Below, piece by piece: positions 1 to 7,899 of a DNA stretch of 26,777 nt. The notes beneath the pieces are model-generated. The model ran no database searches. It was not told where the DNA came from and saw nothing but the letters and a program-made list of their open reading frames with translations. The DNA comes from JBGOUV01 sp041477815 (GTDB lineage: Bacteria; Acidobacteriota; Terriglobia; Bryobacterales; JACQDG01), in the NCBI GenBank assembly GCA_041477815.1, contig JBGOUV010000038.1, positions 1-26,777 on the forward strand, read 5' to 3'. The translations under genes and the position numbers were made by a program. The first letter of the stretch is position 1. Every line of letters begins with the position of its first letter.

Positions 1-506
1 CCCAGCGCCGGCAGCCACCGCCACCGCCGCGTGTCTTCCCATTCCGCCAGCGCCCACACGGCGCACACCGTCAGCGCCGTCAGCCAGTACTCCACTAGAA
101 ATATCCGCGACAGCCCCAACAGCATCGGCGAGGTCAAAGCGAAGAACACCGCCAGCAGCGCCGTCTTCTCCTCAAAGAACTTCCGAGTCAGCCGGTACAG
201 CGCTCCTCCCAGCACCGCGCAGGCCACGCTGTTCACCAGGTAGATCACGTAGGTCGACCGCCCCAGCAAACAGAAGAACGGAAACGGCAGCACGGTGATC
301 AGCGGCGCTTTGTCCCCCAAAGCGTGCTCGAACCCCTGCCAGTACCCCGCCAGCCCCTCCTCGGCGAACCGGTCGAACAGCCGGACCGCCCCGGCCAGAT
401 ACCAACTGTCGTCCCAACGGGTAGGTCCCTTTTCCGCCGCCCCCCAAGCCAGAATCAGGGCGACCGCCGCTGCAATCATGAGATACAGGCGCGCCGGGGC
501 CTTCAT
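1..506 (-). CDS. GT39-like (GT-C) integral membrane glycosyltransferase, B-type, partial (3' end outside window)
   Basis: The minus-strand reading frame is open from an ATG at 506 to the window edge, giving 168 residues of a longer protein. A hydrophobic first segment (about residues 7-22) is followed by the acidic pair D32-D33 in a WDDSWYL motif, then by a KAPLITVLPFPFF stretch and further hydrophobic segments. The same order (DD-x-WYL, then KAPL-x-SVLPIP, then a VNS segment and YGLSR/LGLSR) occurs in the two full-length proteins at 5905 and 7896, so this is a third member of that group. GT-C enzymes of the PMT/ArnT kind use a polyprenyl-phosphate sugar outside the membrane and hold an acidic pair in the first outer loop. 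The start codon overlaps the stop of the upstream gene by one base (TAATG), so the two are probably translated together. The acceptor cannot be read from sequence. Confidence 0.75.
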   Translation of the reverse strand, partial: MKAPARLYLMIAAAVALILAWGAAEKGPTRWDDSWYLAGAVRLFDRFAEEGLAGYWQGFEHALGDKAPLITVLPFPFFCLLGRSTYVIYLVNSVACAVLGGALYRLTRKFFEEKTALLAVFFALTSPMLLGLSRIFLVEYWLTALTVCAVWALAEWEDTRRWRWLPAL

Positions 507-1960
507 TAGACGAATTTGAACTTCCTGGCCGCGAACAGGGTCATCCGCAACAGCAGCAACCCGTGCCGGAACCGGCTGATGTTGGTCTGCCCGTAGGCGC
601 GGTCCCGGTACCGCACCGGTATCTCTACAATCTTCAGGGTCTGCTTGGCCGCCCCGAACAGCAGGTCGAAATCCCCAAACGGATCGAAATCGCCGAAATA
701 ACCACGGTTGGCCACAATCCGGTAGTAGTCTTCCTTGAGCAGGACCTTGGTCCCGCATAAGGTATCCTTAATAGGCTGATCCAGTATCCACGTGAACGCC
801 TTGCCGAAGAACTTGTTCCCCAGCAGGTTCAAGTACCGCATGGCCTCCTTCTCCATGGGATAGACCAGCCGGCACCCGTTGATGAACTCCCCGGCCCCCG
901 ACTGCAGCGCGTCGAAGAACTTCGGCAGATCCTCCGGGGCCACGGTCAGGTCGGCGTCCAGGATCATGAGGACGTCGCCGGTGGCCGCGGCGAATCCCTG
1001 GCGCACGGCATCGCCCTTGCCTCGCCCCCCTCCCTGTTCGATCAGCCTCAGCTCGTGCGGTCCCCGGTACCCGGCGAGGACCCGGCGGATCTCCTCCAGC
1101 GTTCCATCGGTGGAGTTCCCCTCGACGAAGATCACCTCCGTCCGCGTCCCCATGGGCGGCAGCCGCTCCACCGCCGTCTGGATGTTCCCCCGCTCGTTTC
1201 GGCACGGCACCACCACCGTCGCGGAGCACGGCGGACGCGTTCCCGCCGGCTTCAGCCGTGCCACCAGGTACTGCTGAAAACCAAAACGCCAAACCAGTGG
1301 CAGCATCTGCCCCAGCTTGTTCAGAACTTCTGATATCACCGGCAGGTAGAGCGGAAACGGCAGCCTTTTCCCCTTTCGGATCACTTCCAGCCCGGCGATG
1401 TCGAGCAGGTTGGCCAAGTCCTGGTGGCTCAGCCAGTTCTGCAGGTTCTGCTGCGTCTTGAGCCCCAACCGCTCCGCCGTCTTCAACAACGGCTGCCACA
1501 GGTAGTTATAGAACCCGATCACCACCCGGGTTCGCGGATGGCACACCTTGCGCAACTGGTGGACCGCCCCCAGCACGTCGTAGAGGTCTCCCACCAGGTC
1601 AGACAGAATCACGTAGTCGAACGGGCCGGCCAGCCGCGGGTCCGCCGCCAGGTCGTGCGCGTCCATCTGTACGAAGTGCAGGTCCGGGTGCCGCCGGCGC
1701 GCCGCCTCCACCATCGGCCCGCTCAGGTCTACGCCCACCCCGTAGGACGGCTCCAGCGCCGCCAGCAGGTCCCCGTTGGCGCAACCGATCTCCAGCACCC
1801 GCGCTCCCGGCGGCGTCAGAAACCGCATCAGCCGGATCACGCCCTGGAAGTAGTACCGGTTTCGGATGGACTCCCAGCGCGGCGCGAGCGAATCGTAATA
1901 GCTCGTCAAGTCCCGGTAGGCGTAGGTACTTTTACCGGCCGCAGCCGTCGGAGTGGGCAT
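506..1960 (-). CDS. Fusion protein: class I SAM methyltransferase + GT2 polyprenyl-phosphate sugar synthase (DPM1-like)
   Basis: This 484-aa protein has two enzyme domains. Residues about 20-200 are a Rossmann-type methyltransferase with the SAM motif VLEIGCANG (55-63) and an acidic strand end at VGVDLS (75-80). Residues about 246-460 are a GT-A domain of family GT2: VVVPCRNERGN (249-259), EGNSTDGT (280-287), the metal-binding DAD (335-337), and the DTLCGTK and GQTNIS...RHG motifs typical of dolichol/polyprenyl-phosphate mannose or glucose synthases. No C-terminal membrane pair follows, only a hydrophobic-basic tail. The likely role is making a polyprenyl-phosphate sugar at the inner membrane face for the neighbouring GT-C proteins. 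What the methyltransferase modifies is unknown. The next gene overlaps by one base. The start ATG has a GGGAG tract directly abutting it, which is closer than a usual ribosome site, so the start is likely but not certain. Confidence 0.85.
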   Translation of the reverse strand: MPTPTAAAGKSTYAYRDLTSYYDSLAPRWESIRNRYYFQGVIRLMRFLTPPGARVLEIGCANGDLLAALEPSYGVGVDLSGPMVEAARRRHPDLHFVQMDAHDLAADPRLAGPFDYVILSDLVGDLYDVLGAVHQLRKVCHPRTRVVIGFYNYLWQPLLKTAERLGLKTQQNLQNWLSHQDLANLLDIAGLEVIRKGKRLPFPLYLPVISEVLNKLGQMLPLVWRFGFQQYLVARLKPAGTRPPCSATVVVPCRNERGNIQTAVERLPPMGTRTEVIFVEGNSTDGTLEEIRRVLAGYRGPHELRLIEQGGGRGKGDAVRQGFAAATGDVLMILDADLTVAPEDLPKFFDALQSGAGEFINGCRLVYPMEKEAMRYLNLLGNKFFGKAFTWILDQPIKDTLCGTKVLLKEDYYRIVANRGYFGDFDPFGDFDLLFGAAKQTLKIVEIPVRYRDRAYGQTNISRFRHGLLLLRMTLFAARKFKFV

Positions 1961-1976
1961 CTCCCGCAGACTTCGC

Positions 1977-2004
1977 TAGAATGACTTTCTGACACATCAT
2001 AGCA
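1977..2004. promoter_or_regulatory. Candidate overlapping divergent promoters
   Basis: The two gene sets diverge here with only 20 bases between the ATG at 1960 (minus) and the first possible ATG at 1981 (plus). A TAGAAT box lies at 1977-1982 on the plus strand. On the minus strand an extended -10 (TGC followed by TATGAT) lies at 2004-1996. Both predict transcript starts near 1989, so RNA polymerase could not occupy both at once. No good -35 box is visible for either. This rests on motif matching only. Confidence 0.3.
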
Positions 2005-2135
2005 CTGAACCCGACGACCTTACCGCCGGCCTGCGATCGCAGAACGAGCGCCTGACCCGCCAGCTCGCCGCGGTCACCCGCGCCCTGGAGGACCAGAAGG
2101 CCTATACCATCGAGCTGCAGACCAATCTCGACGCC
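1980..2135 (+). other. Probable missed N-terminus of the GT2::GT4 protein (in-frame, no standard start codon)
   Basis: The frame of the following gene stays open back to a TAG at 1977-1979 and translates to a polar, heptad-like stretch (core SQNERLTRQLAAVTRALEDQ, then an IELQTNL segment) that runs smoothly into the ATG at 2136. This looks like coding sequence: a short coiled coil ahead of the GT domain. There is no in-frame ATG, GTG or TTG. An ATG at 1981 lies in a neighbouring frame and reads ATG-ACT-TTC-TGA; one extra base in this stretch would join it to the long frame as M-T-F-L-T-H-H. The choices are therefore a one-base assembly error or recent frameshift, or a CTG start at 1989. Confidence 0.55.
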
Positions 2136-4280
2136 ATGTACTACTCCCGTACCTGGCAGCTCCTGCTGGCCTGCCGCGAAGCCTTGTCGTCGTTCTCCAA
2201 GTTCGTCGGTCTCCCCCTTCGGATTCTCCGCCTGCTCCTCGACCCGCCGGTCATCCCGGTCTCCGCGTCGGGCGCCTTCGCCTCCTCTACTCCCATTCTT
2301 CCCCAATACCTTCCCCACCGCCGCTCCGAGATCCGCGACTGGCCTCCCGACCGCCCGCTGGTCACGGTGGGCGTACCTTGCTACAACTACGGCCAGTACG
2401 TGGAGGCGGCGCTGGACAGCGTCCTCGCCTCCACTTTCCAGGACTTCGAGATTCTGGTTATTAACGACGGCTCCACCGACCCCCACACCCTCGAAGTTCT
2501 GGCCGCGCTCGAAGGCCGCGACCGCCGCCTCCGCGTGGTCCACCAGGAGAACCAGGGCCTCGCCGCCGCCCGCAACAAGGGCGCCGCCCTCGGCCGCGGC
2601 AAGTATGTTATCTCCCTCGACGCCGACGACCGCATCGGCCCCACCTACCTGGAAAAGACCGTCTGGGTGCTCGAGAATCATCCCGAATACGCCTTCTGCT
2701 ACTCGCTGGTCAAGATGTTCGGCGCCGAAGAGAGTATTTGGAAGACCGAGCCCTTCAGCCTGGAAAAAGCCCTGCGCTACAACCACGTCCCTACGGGCGC
2801 TGTCTTCCGCCGCGAGGCCTGGATCGAGGCCGGCGGCTTCCGCGACGAGCTCTACGGCCAGGACGACTGGAATTTCTGGATCACTCTGGGCGCCAGAGGC
2901 TGGGAAGGTTGCCTCATCAACGAGCCTCTGTTCTACTACCGAAAGCACCAGGCCAGCATGTGGTCCACCCTGCAGGTGGAGCAGCGGGCCGAGACCGCCC
3001 GCCGCGTCCAATCCCTGCACCAGTACCTGGTCGGCCAGGGCGATAGCAGCGCCGCGGAAGCCTTCCGTCCTCCGCGGGACCCTCTCGTCCGCGCCGCCCT
3101 GGACCACCCCGAGCCGGCCCCCGAAGGCCGCCTGGCCCTCCCCCTCCGCCCCCACCTCCACTTCGGCCGCGACCGCCCCGGCCTGCTCTTCGCCGTCCCC
3201 TGGATGGCCATCGGCGGCGCCGAGCAGGTGGTCCTCCAGGTCATGCAAGGTCTCAGCCAGGACTACAGCCTCGCCGCCGTGACTACCCTCGACGCCCGCC
3301 ACAACTGGGAAGCCGAGTTCCAGCGCCAGACTCCTTGGATCTACCACCTCGCTACGCTCCCCATCCTCGACGGGGCCGCCTATCTTCGCGACCTGGTCGC
3401 CGCCCACCGCATCGCCGGCGTCATCATTTCCGGCTCCGCCCTCGCCTACCAGGCCCTCCCCCTCCTGAAACAAGATCCCCACCTGTGGACCGCCGACATC
3501 GTCCACAACACCGTCCCCGAAGGCTACCTCCAGACCTCCATTCGCATGGACCCGTACCTCGACTGCCATTTCGCCGTCGGCGGACCCCAGCGGGACGCGC
3601 TCACCGGACGCGGCGGCGTGGCGCCCGAAAAAATCCACCTCGCCCCTACCTCCGCCGACGCCTCCGGCCGCTTCAACCCCGACGCCTACGCCGATCGCCT
3701 TCCCGATCTCCGGCGTCGCCTGGGCCTGCGGGGCGGCGAGGTAGTCCTGACTTATACCGGCCGCCTGGCCATGGAGAAGGACGTCCCCCTGTTCATCCAG
3801 GTCGCCGGCGAGATCGTCCGCCGCAACCCCCAGAAGCGCTTCAAAGTCTTCCTCGCCGGCGACGGCCCAGAGCGCGCCCGCGTGGAGCACGAGGTGCGCG
3901 TCCAGGGCCTCCAGGGCGTGGTTGAGATCCTCGGCTTCTGCGACTATGTCCCGGAAGTCCTGGCCGTCTCCCGCTTCGCCTTCCTCACCTCTCGCTTCGA
4001 AGGCTCCTCGGTGACGCTGCTGGAGGCCATGGCCATGCGCCAGGTGGTGGTAGTACCCGACGTGGGCAACGCCCGCGACGTCATCGAGGATGGCATGACC
4101 GGCTTCATCATCCCCACCCGCCGCCCCGAGGACTTCGCCGCCCGCGTCACCGAGGTCCTCGCCGACCCCGCCCGCGAAACGGAAATCGGACGGCGCGCCC
4201 GCCAGACCATTCTCGAACGCTACGACCAGGAGGTGATGGTCCGCGTCTACGCCGGCGCCATCGCCCAGGCCCTCGCATGA
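2136..4280 (+). CDS. Bifunctional cytoplasmic glycosyltransferase, GT2 + GT4 fusion
   Basis: From the first standard ATG the protein has 714 residues, and real coding probably begins about 50 codons earlier (see the entry at 1980). Residues about 76-330 form a GT2 GT-A domain: VTVGVPCYNYGQ (76-87), NDGSTD (110-115), DADD (162-165) and a downstream GQDDWNFW acceptor/base motif. Residues about 345-714 form a GT-B domain of family GT4: an N-terminal GGAEQVV glycine turn, the TGRLAMEKD substrate loop, and the EX7E signature FEGSSVTLLEA near 621-631. The protein should transfer two sugars, or one sugar twice, from nucleotide donors to a growing glycan on the inner membrane face. It heads a seven-gene plus-strand run, and its TGA overlaps the next ATG by four bases. 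Sugar identities cannot be read. Confidence 0.88.
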   Translation: MYYSRTWQLLLACREALSSFSKFVGLPLRILRLLLDPPVIPVSASGAFASSTPILPQYLPHRRSEIRDWPPDRPLVTVGVPCYNYGQYVEAALDSVLASTFQDFEILVINDGSTDPHTLEVLAALEGRDRRLRVVHQENQGLAAARNKGAALGRGKYVISLDADDRIGPTYLEKTVWVLENHPEYAFCYSLVKMFGAEESIWKTEPFSLEKALRYNHVPTGAVFRREAWIEAGGFRDELYGQDDWNFWITLGARGWEGCLINEPLFYYRKHQASMWSTLQVEQRAETARRVQSLHQYLVGQGDSSAAEAFRPPRDPLVRAALDHPEPAPEGRLALPLRPHLHFGRDRPGLLFAVPWMAIGGAEQVVLQVMQGLSQDYSLAAVTTLDARHNWEAEFQRQTPWIYHLATLPILDGAAYLRDLVAAHRIAGVIISGSALAYQALPLLKQDPHLWTADIVHNTVPEGYLQTSIRMDPYLDCHFAVGGPQRDALTGRGGVAPEKIHLAPTSADASGRFNPDAYADRLPDLRRRLGLRGGEVVLTYTGRLAMEKDVPLFIQVAGEIVRRNPQKRFKVFLAGDGPERARVEHEVRVQGLQGVVEILGFCDYVPEVLAVSRFAFLTSRFEGSSVTLLEAMAMRQVVVVPDVGNARDVIEDGMTGFIIPTRRPEDFAARVTEVLADPARETEIGRRARQTILERYDQEVMVRVYAGAIAQALA

Positions 4281-5908
4281 CCCGCGACGACCGTACCGCG
4301 GCCCTGGTCCTGTGGGCGGCCACGTTCCTCATCTTCGCCGCCGGCGCGGGGCGTCTCGGTTTCTACTATGACGACGGCCCGGCCATGACCACGCTCCCCC
4401 AGTCCAACCTCCGCGGCCTGCTCTCCCACATTCTTAACTACGTGCCCGGCCGCAACCTCCACGTCCTGTGGCAATACCTCTTCCTAAAGCTCACCACCAA
4501 CCTTACCGCCCTGCACCTGGTCCAATCCGCCCTGGACGGAATAGTCGTTGTGGTATTTTTTGCCCTCCTCCGCCGACTCGCCATTCCCGCCCCCGCCGCC
4601 CTCCTGGCCGCCGCTCTTTTCAGCTTCTGGCCCACCCACGGCGAGACCCACTTCTGGCTTTACGCCGTCCCGCAGAACCTGTTCTCCACCCTCTTCGTCC
4701 TCCTGTTCGCCCTCACCGTAAACCCCGTCTTCTTCCTGGCCGCCCTCTTCACCTATGACCAGACGGTATTCGTCCTTCTGCTCCTGGTAATTCTGCGCCG
4801 TTGTCCCCTCCATCTTCTCTACCTGATTCCGACCGCCTTCTTCGTGTGGCTGAAGATCGTCCACGCCCCCGGCCGCGGCCCGTCGCTCCGCTCCGACGCC
4901 CTGCAGATGCTCCTCGCGAATATCCCCGGCACCGTCTCCGCTACCTTCGGTCGCCGCTTCTTCGAGCATCTGGCCCAAGTCTGGGCCAAAGTTACCCCAA
5001 CCGATTGGTTCCTGGCCGCCCTCGTCGCCGTCGCCATCGCCGTCGTCGCCCTCCGTCTCCGCCCCCTCGCCCCCTCGCCCCCTCGCTCCCTCGCCCCAGT
5101 CGCCCTCGTCGCGTACCTCGCCGCCTACCTCCCTATCTGGCTCTGGCACATGTCCCAGCGCCACCACTACCTCCCCTCCCTCGCTCTGTTCACCGTCGTC
5201 GCCACCGGTCTGGCGGTGCTCCCCCGTGGCCCCCTCGCCCCCGTCGCCCTAGTCGTCCCCGTGGTCTTCCTGCTCGCTGCCGCCTCCCGTGGCGAAAGCC
5301 GCTACTGGGAAGAATCCTTCACCCGCAAGAAACAACTCTTCACAGACCTCCGCCCCCAACTTCAAGACAAACAGATCCTCGTCCTCGAAGGCTTCCCCCC
5401 CAACCACGGCCCCGCCTACTTCATCACCCCTCCCGACCCCGCCTGCGCCCCTCGCCTGTTCTTCCCGGATTCCACCATCACTCTCGGCGACATCTCCGGC
5501 AGTCCCGCTCCCTCCGGCATCTTTCTCTACACCTCCCTTCACCACTACGGCCCCGAAGCCTTCCGCTACTTCCCCACTGACCGCTTCCTGGTGTCGCCGC
5601 CCCGGCCGGTCCCGTATGAGATCCTGCCTCCCCAGCCCGGAGCGTCTCTCCGCCGCGAGGGCTCCGACGCCATACTGACCTTTCCCGTGACTGCCGCCGT
5701 CCCCCACTTGGCCGCCATCGTCAGCTTCCTCCAACCCAACGGCCTCTTCCACCCCTGGCAGGGTCCTCTCCTGCTAGGCGCCCCTGGCCAGTATTCCCTG
5801 CGTCTGGGTTCCTTCCCCCCCACGGACCGGGCTAGAATCGAGTTTTACGAGGCCTTCCCCTACGATCCTCCGCGCTGGTTGGGCCGCCTCGAGGTGTCTC
5901 CTCCATGA
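4277..5908 (+). CDS. Multi-spanning GT-C-like membrane protein, A-type paralogue 1
   Basis: This 543-aa protein has about ten hydrophobic segments in its first ~340 residues and a soluble C-terminal part that ends in a beta-rich stretch. An acidic pair D32-D33 (GFYYDDG) follows the first hydrophobic segment, as in GT-C glycosyltransferases. Motifs shared with the proteins at 9746 and 11611 are GRNLHVLW, QSALDG, HGETHFW (121-127), LFTYDQ, a WLW...RHHYLPSL block, RGESR-x-WE and a C-terminal PPTDRARIEFYEA. I know of no characterised member, so the enzyme call rests on topology, the DD pair and the company it keeps. It starts on ATGA overlapping the previous stop and ends the same way into the next gene. 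An 8-bp repeat (5061-5097) encodes a Pro-rich insert near residue 262. Confidence 0.65.
   Translation: MTRDDRTAALVLWAATFLIFAAGAGRLGFYYDDGPAMTTLPQSNLRGLLSHILNYVPGRNLHVLWQYLFLKLTTNLTALHLVQSALDGIVVVVFFALLRRLAIPAPAALLAAALFSFWPTHGETHFWLYAVPQNLFSTLFVLLFALTVNPVFFLAALFTYDQTVFVLLLLVILRRCPLHLLYLIPTAFFVWLKIVHAPGRGPSLRSDALQMLLANIPGTVSATFGRRFFEHLAQVWAKVTPTDWFLAALVAVAIAVVALRLRPLAPSPPRSLAPVALVAYLAAYLPIWLWHMSQRHHYLPSLALFTVVATGLAVLPRGPLAPVALVVPVVFLLAAASRGESRYWEESFTRKKQLFTDLRPQLQDKQILVLEGFPPNHGPAYFITPPDPACAPRLFFPDSTITLGDISGSPAPSGIFLYTSLHHYGPEAFRYFPTDRFLVSPPRPVPYEILPPQPGASLRREGSDAILTFPVTAAVPHLAAIVSFLQPNGLFHPWQGPLLLGAPGQYSLRLGSFPPTDRARIEFYEAFPYDPPRWLGRLEVSPP
5061..5097 (+). repeat. 8-bp tandem repeat (GCCCCCTC, four copies, one with a mismatch) inside A1
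   Basis: Four units lie at 5061-5068, 5069-5076, 5077-5084 and 5085-5092 (the last is GCTCCCTC), followed by a partial unit. Because 8 and 3 share no factor, the array encodes an 8-residue cycle, read as RPLAPSPPRSLAP, between two hydrophobic segments. The same unit occurs in the next gene at 6737. Confidence 0.9.
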
Positions 5909-7899
5909 CCAAGAGCCTTCTCATCCTATTCACGTTGCTCCTGGTCGCCGTCAACATCAACTACACCATCGCCGACCGTCGTCCCCCTACCTACGACGAC
6001 GCCTGGTATCTGGAAAACAGCCTGATCTTCTACCAACGCCTCACCGAAGGCGGCCTGCGCTCGTTCCTGCCCGCCTACGCTTCCTCCTTCGGGACCAAGG
6101 CCCCGCTCATCTCCGTCCTTCCAATCCCTCTCTATCTGCTCCTGGGCATCAGCCAGAACGTCGCCCTCCTGGTCAACAGCGCCTTCATCGTGATCACCAA
6201 TATCTTCCTGTTCCTCCTGGTCCGCCGCCTGTTCGATTCCGCCGGCATGGCTCTGGCCGCGGTCGTCTTCTACCAGACCATGCCCCTTGCCTACGGCCTC
6301 TCCCGCGCCTTTATGGCCGACTACGGCTTGGTCGCCCTGATCCTCGTCTGGCTTTATTTCCTGCTGGTCTCCGACCACCTCTCCCTGCCGCCGGTGAACT
6401 TCCTGCTGGGCATCCTCCTGGGCCTGGGCCTGCTCCTGAAGGTCACCTTCCCCGCCTACATCGCCGGCCCCCTCCTGCTCTCCCTGTACCAAAAGCGAAA
6501 CTGGCGCGCGCTCGTGGCCATGGCCCTCCCCGCCATTCCCATGGCTGCTACCTGGTACGCCTTCAACTTGCCTATCATCCTCCGCTACGCCTGGCAAGGC
6601 GCCTACGGTGAAATCGGCGCCCAGTACGCCTTTGGCGGCCTGAAGCATTGGCTGTTCCTTGTCGTCGAGCGCGGCCTCTCCCTCTACTACACCGCCGCTC
6701 TTCTCATCTTTGGCCTGGTCGCCCTCGCCCTCCGTCGCCCCCTCGCCCCCTCGCCCCCTCGCCCCCTCGCCTTCCTGCTCTCCTGGCTCCTCCCGGCCCT
6801 CGCCGCCACGGCCCTCTCGCGCAACCGCGAGATCCGCCTCTTCATCCCCCTCCTTCCCGTCTTCGCCATCCTCCTCGCCTATCTCGTCACCAGGCTTACG
6901 CCCCGACCCTGGCTCCCGGCTGCTCTCGCCGTTTTCCCACTGGCCCTCTACGCTGAGCTCAGCTTCCACTCCGTGCACCTCACCCCCCAACATCGCGACC
7001 ACGACCACCCCGTCAAAATCGGCCCCTTCGTCGCCTTCGGCCGCGACCTCGGCTGGGCCCGTCCCCCCGACGCCCAAGGCGACTGGGATCAACGCCGCGT
7101 GCTCGAAGCCCTCCATACCCTCGGCGTGCCCCCTCTTACCCCCCGCTACGTCGTCGTGGGTATCGAGCATCCCTACATCAACGCCAATCTGCTCAGCTAC
7201 CTCAACGCCTACGCCCGCTACCCGTATCTGTTCACCTCGCTCGGCTACGCCGAAGGGTCCGTCGACCGCGCCTTGGAGCGCGTCTACAACCTCGACGCCC
7301 GCTACCTCATCATGAGCGAAGGCTTCCACACCACCGACCTGGTCGGCTTTCTCAACCAGGTCAACACCGGCGTACAGGCCCGCCTGGATCGCAACCAGCT
7401 CCCCTTCCGCCTCCGTGCCAAGGTCACCCTCAGCCACGGCATCCGCGCCGTCATCTACGAGAAGGATGACCCCTGGACCAGCTTCCCTCCTGGCGCCTCC
7501 TCCCCCCCTCCCTCCCACGCCCTGCACGTCGACTTCGCCGGCGGCCTCCGCTTCCTCGGCTACGACTGGAAGCGCCAAAACCCCAACCTCGCCGAGCTGA
7601 CCTGCTATTGGACCGCCCCGCACCCCATCGTCGAGGACTTCCGCGTCCATCTGGTCTTCCAGCGGGCCGGAAGCGCCGTCCTGGTGCAGGACCACCTCAT
7701 TACCGACGGACGTCACCCCATGTACGAGTGGCAGCAAGGCGAAACCATCCAGCAGGCGGTCCTCGTGCCCCTCCCCCAAGCCGGCCCCCTCACCGTTCGG
7801 CTCTGGCTCACCGCCTGGGGCGTCGGCGATCCCCACCAGATCACCGATCCCAAGGACTTCATCCACGAAAGCGTCATCCCCCTGAGGCTCGAAGAGTGA
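5905..7899 (+). CDS. GT39-like (GT-C) integral membrane glycosyltransferase, B-type paralogue 1
   Basis: This 664-aa protein starts with a hydrophobic segment (4-22), followed by the acidic pair D31-D32 in TYDDAWYL, then KAPLISVLPIPLYLLLG and a series of about ten membrane segments to around residue 350. The middle contains a conserved GPFVAFGRDLGWARPP stretch and NANLLSYLNAYARYP. The last ~110 residues form a predicted beta-sandwich (LRFLGYDW, LTCYWTAPHP, a WQQGE...VLVPLP pattern). The next gene (7896) aligns over its whole length. By family logic it transfers a sugar from a polyprenyl-phosphate donor to an acceptor outside the membrane. Start ATG and stop TGA both lie in 4-base overlaps with neighbours, indicating one transcript. 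An 8-bp repeat at 6737-6771 adds a Pro-rich insert in a loop near residue 278. Confidence 0.8.
   Translation: MTKSLLILFTLLLVAVNINYTIADRRPPTYDDAWYLENSLIFYQRLTEGGLRSFLPAYASSFGTKAPLISVLPIPLYLLLGISQNVALLVNSAFIVITNIFLFLLVRRLFDSAGMALAAVVFYQTMPLAYGLSRAFMADYGLVALILVWLYFLLVSDHLSLPPVNFLLGILLGLGLLLKVTFPAYIAGPLLLSLYQKRNWRALVAMALPAIPMAATWYAFNLPIILRYAWQGAYGEIGAQYAFGGLKHWLFLVVERGLSLYYTAALLIFGLVALALRRPLAPSPPRPLAFLLSWLLPALAATALSRNREIRLFIPLLPVFAILLAYLVTRLTPRPWLPAALAVFPLALYAELSFHSVHLTPQHRDHDHPVKIGPFVAFGRDLGWARPPDAQGDWDQRRVLEALHTLGVPPLTPRYVVVGIEHPYINANLLSYLNAYARYPYLFTSLGYAEGSVDRALERVYNLDARYLIMSEGFHTTDLVGFLNQVNTGVQARLDRNQLPFRLRAKVTLSHGIRAVIYEKDDPWTSFPPGASSPPPSHALHVDFAGGLRFLGYDWKRQNPNLAELTCYWTAPHPIVEDFRVHLVFQRAGSAVLVQDHLITDGRHPMYEWQQGETIQQAVLVPLPQAGPLTVRLWLTAWGVGDPHQITDPKDFIHESVIPLRLEE
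6737..6771 (+). repeat. 8-bp tandem repeat (GCCCCCTC, four perfect copies) inside B1
   Basis: Units lie at 6737-6744, 6745-6752, 6753-6760 and 6761-6768, then GCC. The encoded residues are RRPLAPSPPRPLA, between a hydrophobic segment ending LVALALR and one starting FLLSW. The unit is the same as at 5061, with similar flanking sequence (GTCGCCCTCCGT-like), so the two arrays are related. Confidence 0.92.

Noticed and set aside
1932..3890. A 652-codon open frame antisense to the GT2::GT4 gene
   Set aside because: It is Gly/Glu/Ala/Val-rich with no domain motifs, and the sense strand carries clear GT2 and GT4 signatures. It is a by-product of C-ending codons.
5926..7866. A 646-codon open frame antisense to B-type paralogue 1
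   Set aside because: Runs of GE/EG and GDE without structure are what a C-biased membrane-protein gene gives when read backwards. The sense frame has homologous paralogues.
7608..7895. Upstream extension of the B2 frame
   Set aside because: It overlaps the previous gene and reads as Arg/Pro-rich noise. The GTG at 7896 in a 4-base overlap is the better start.
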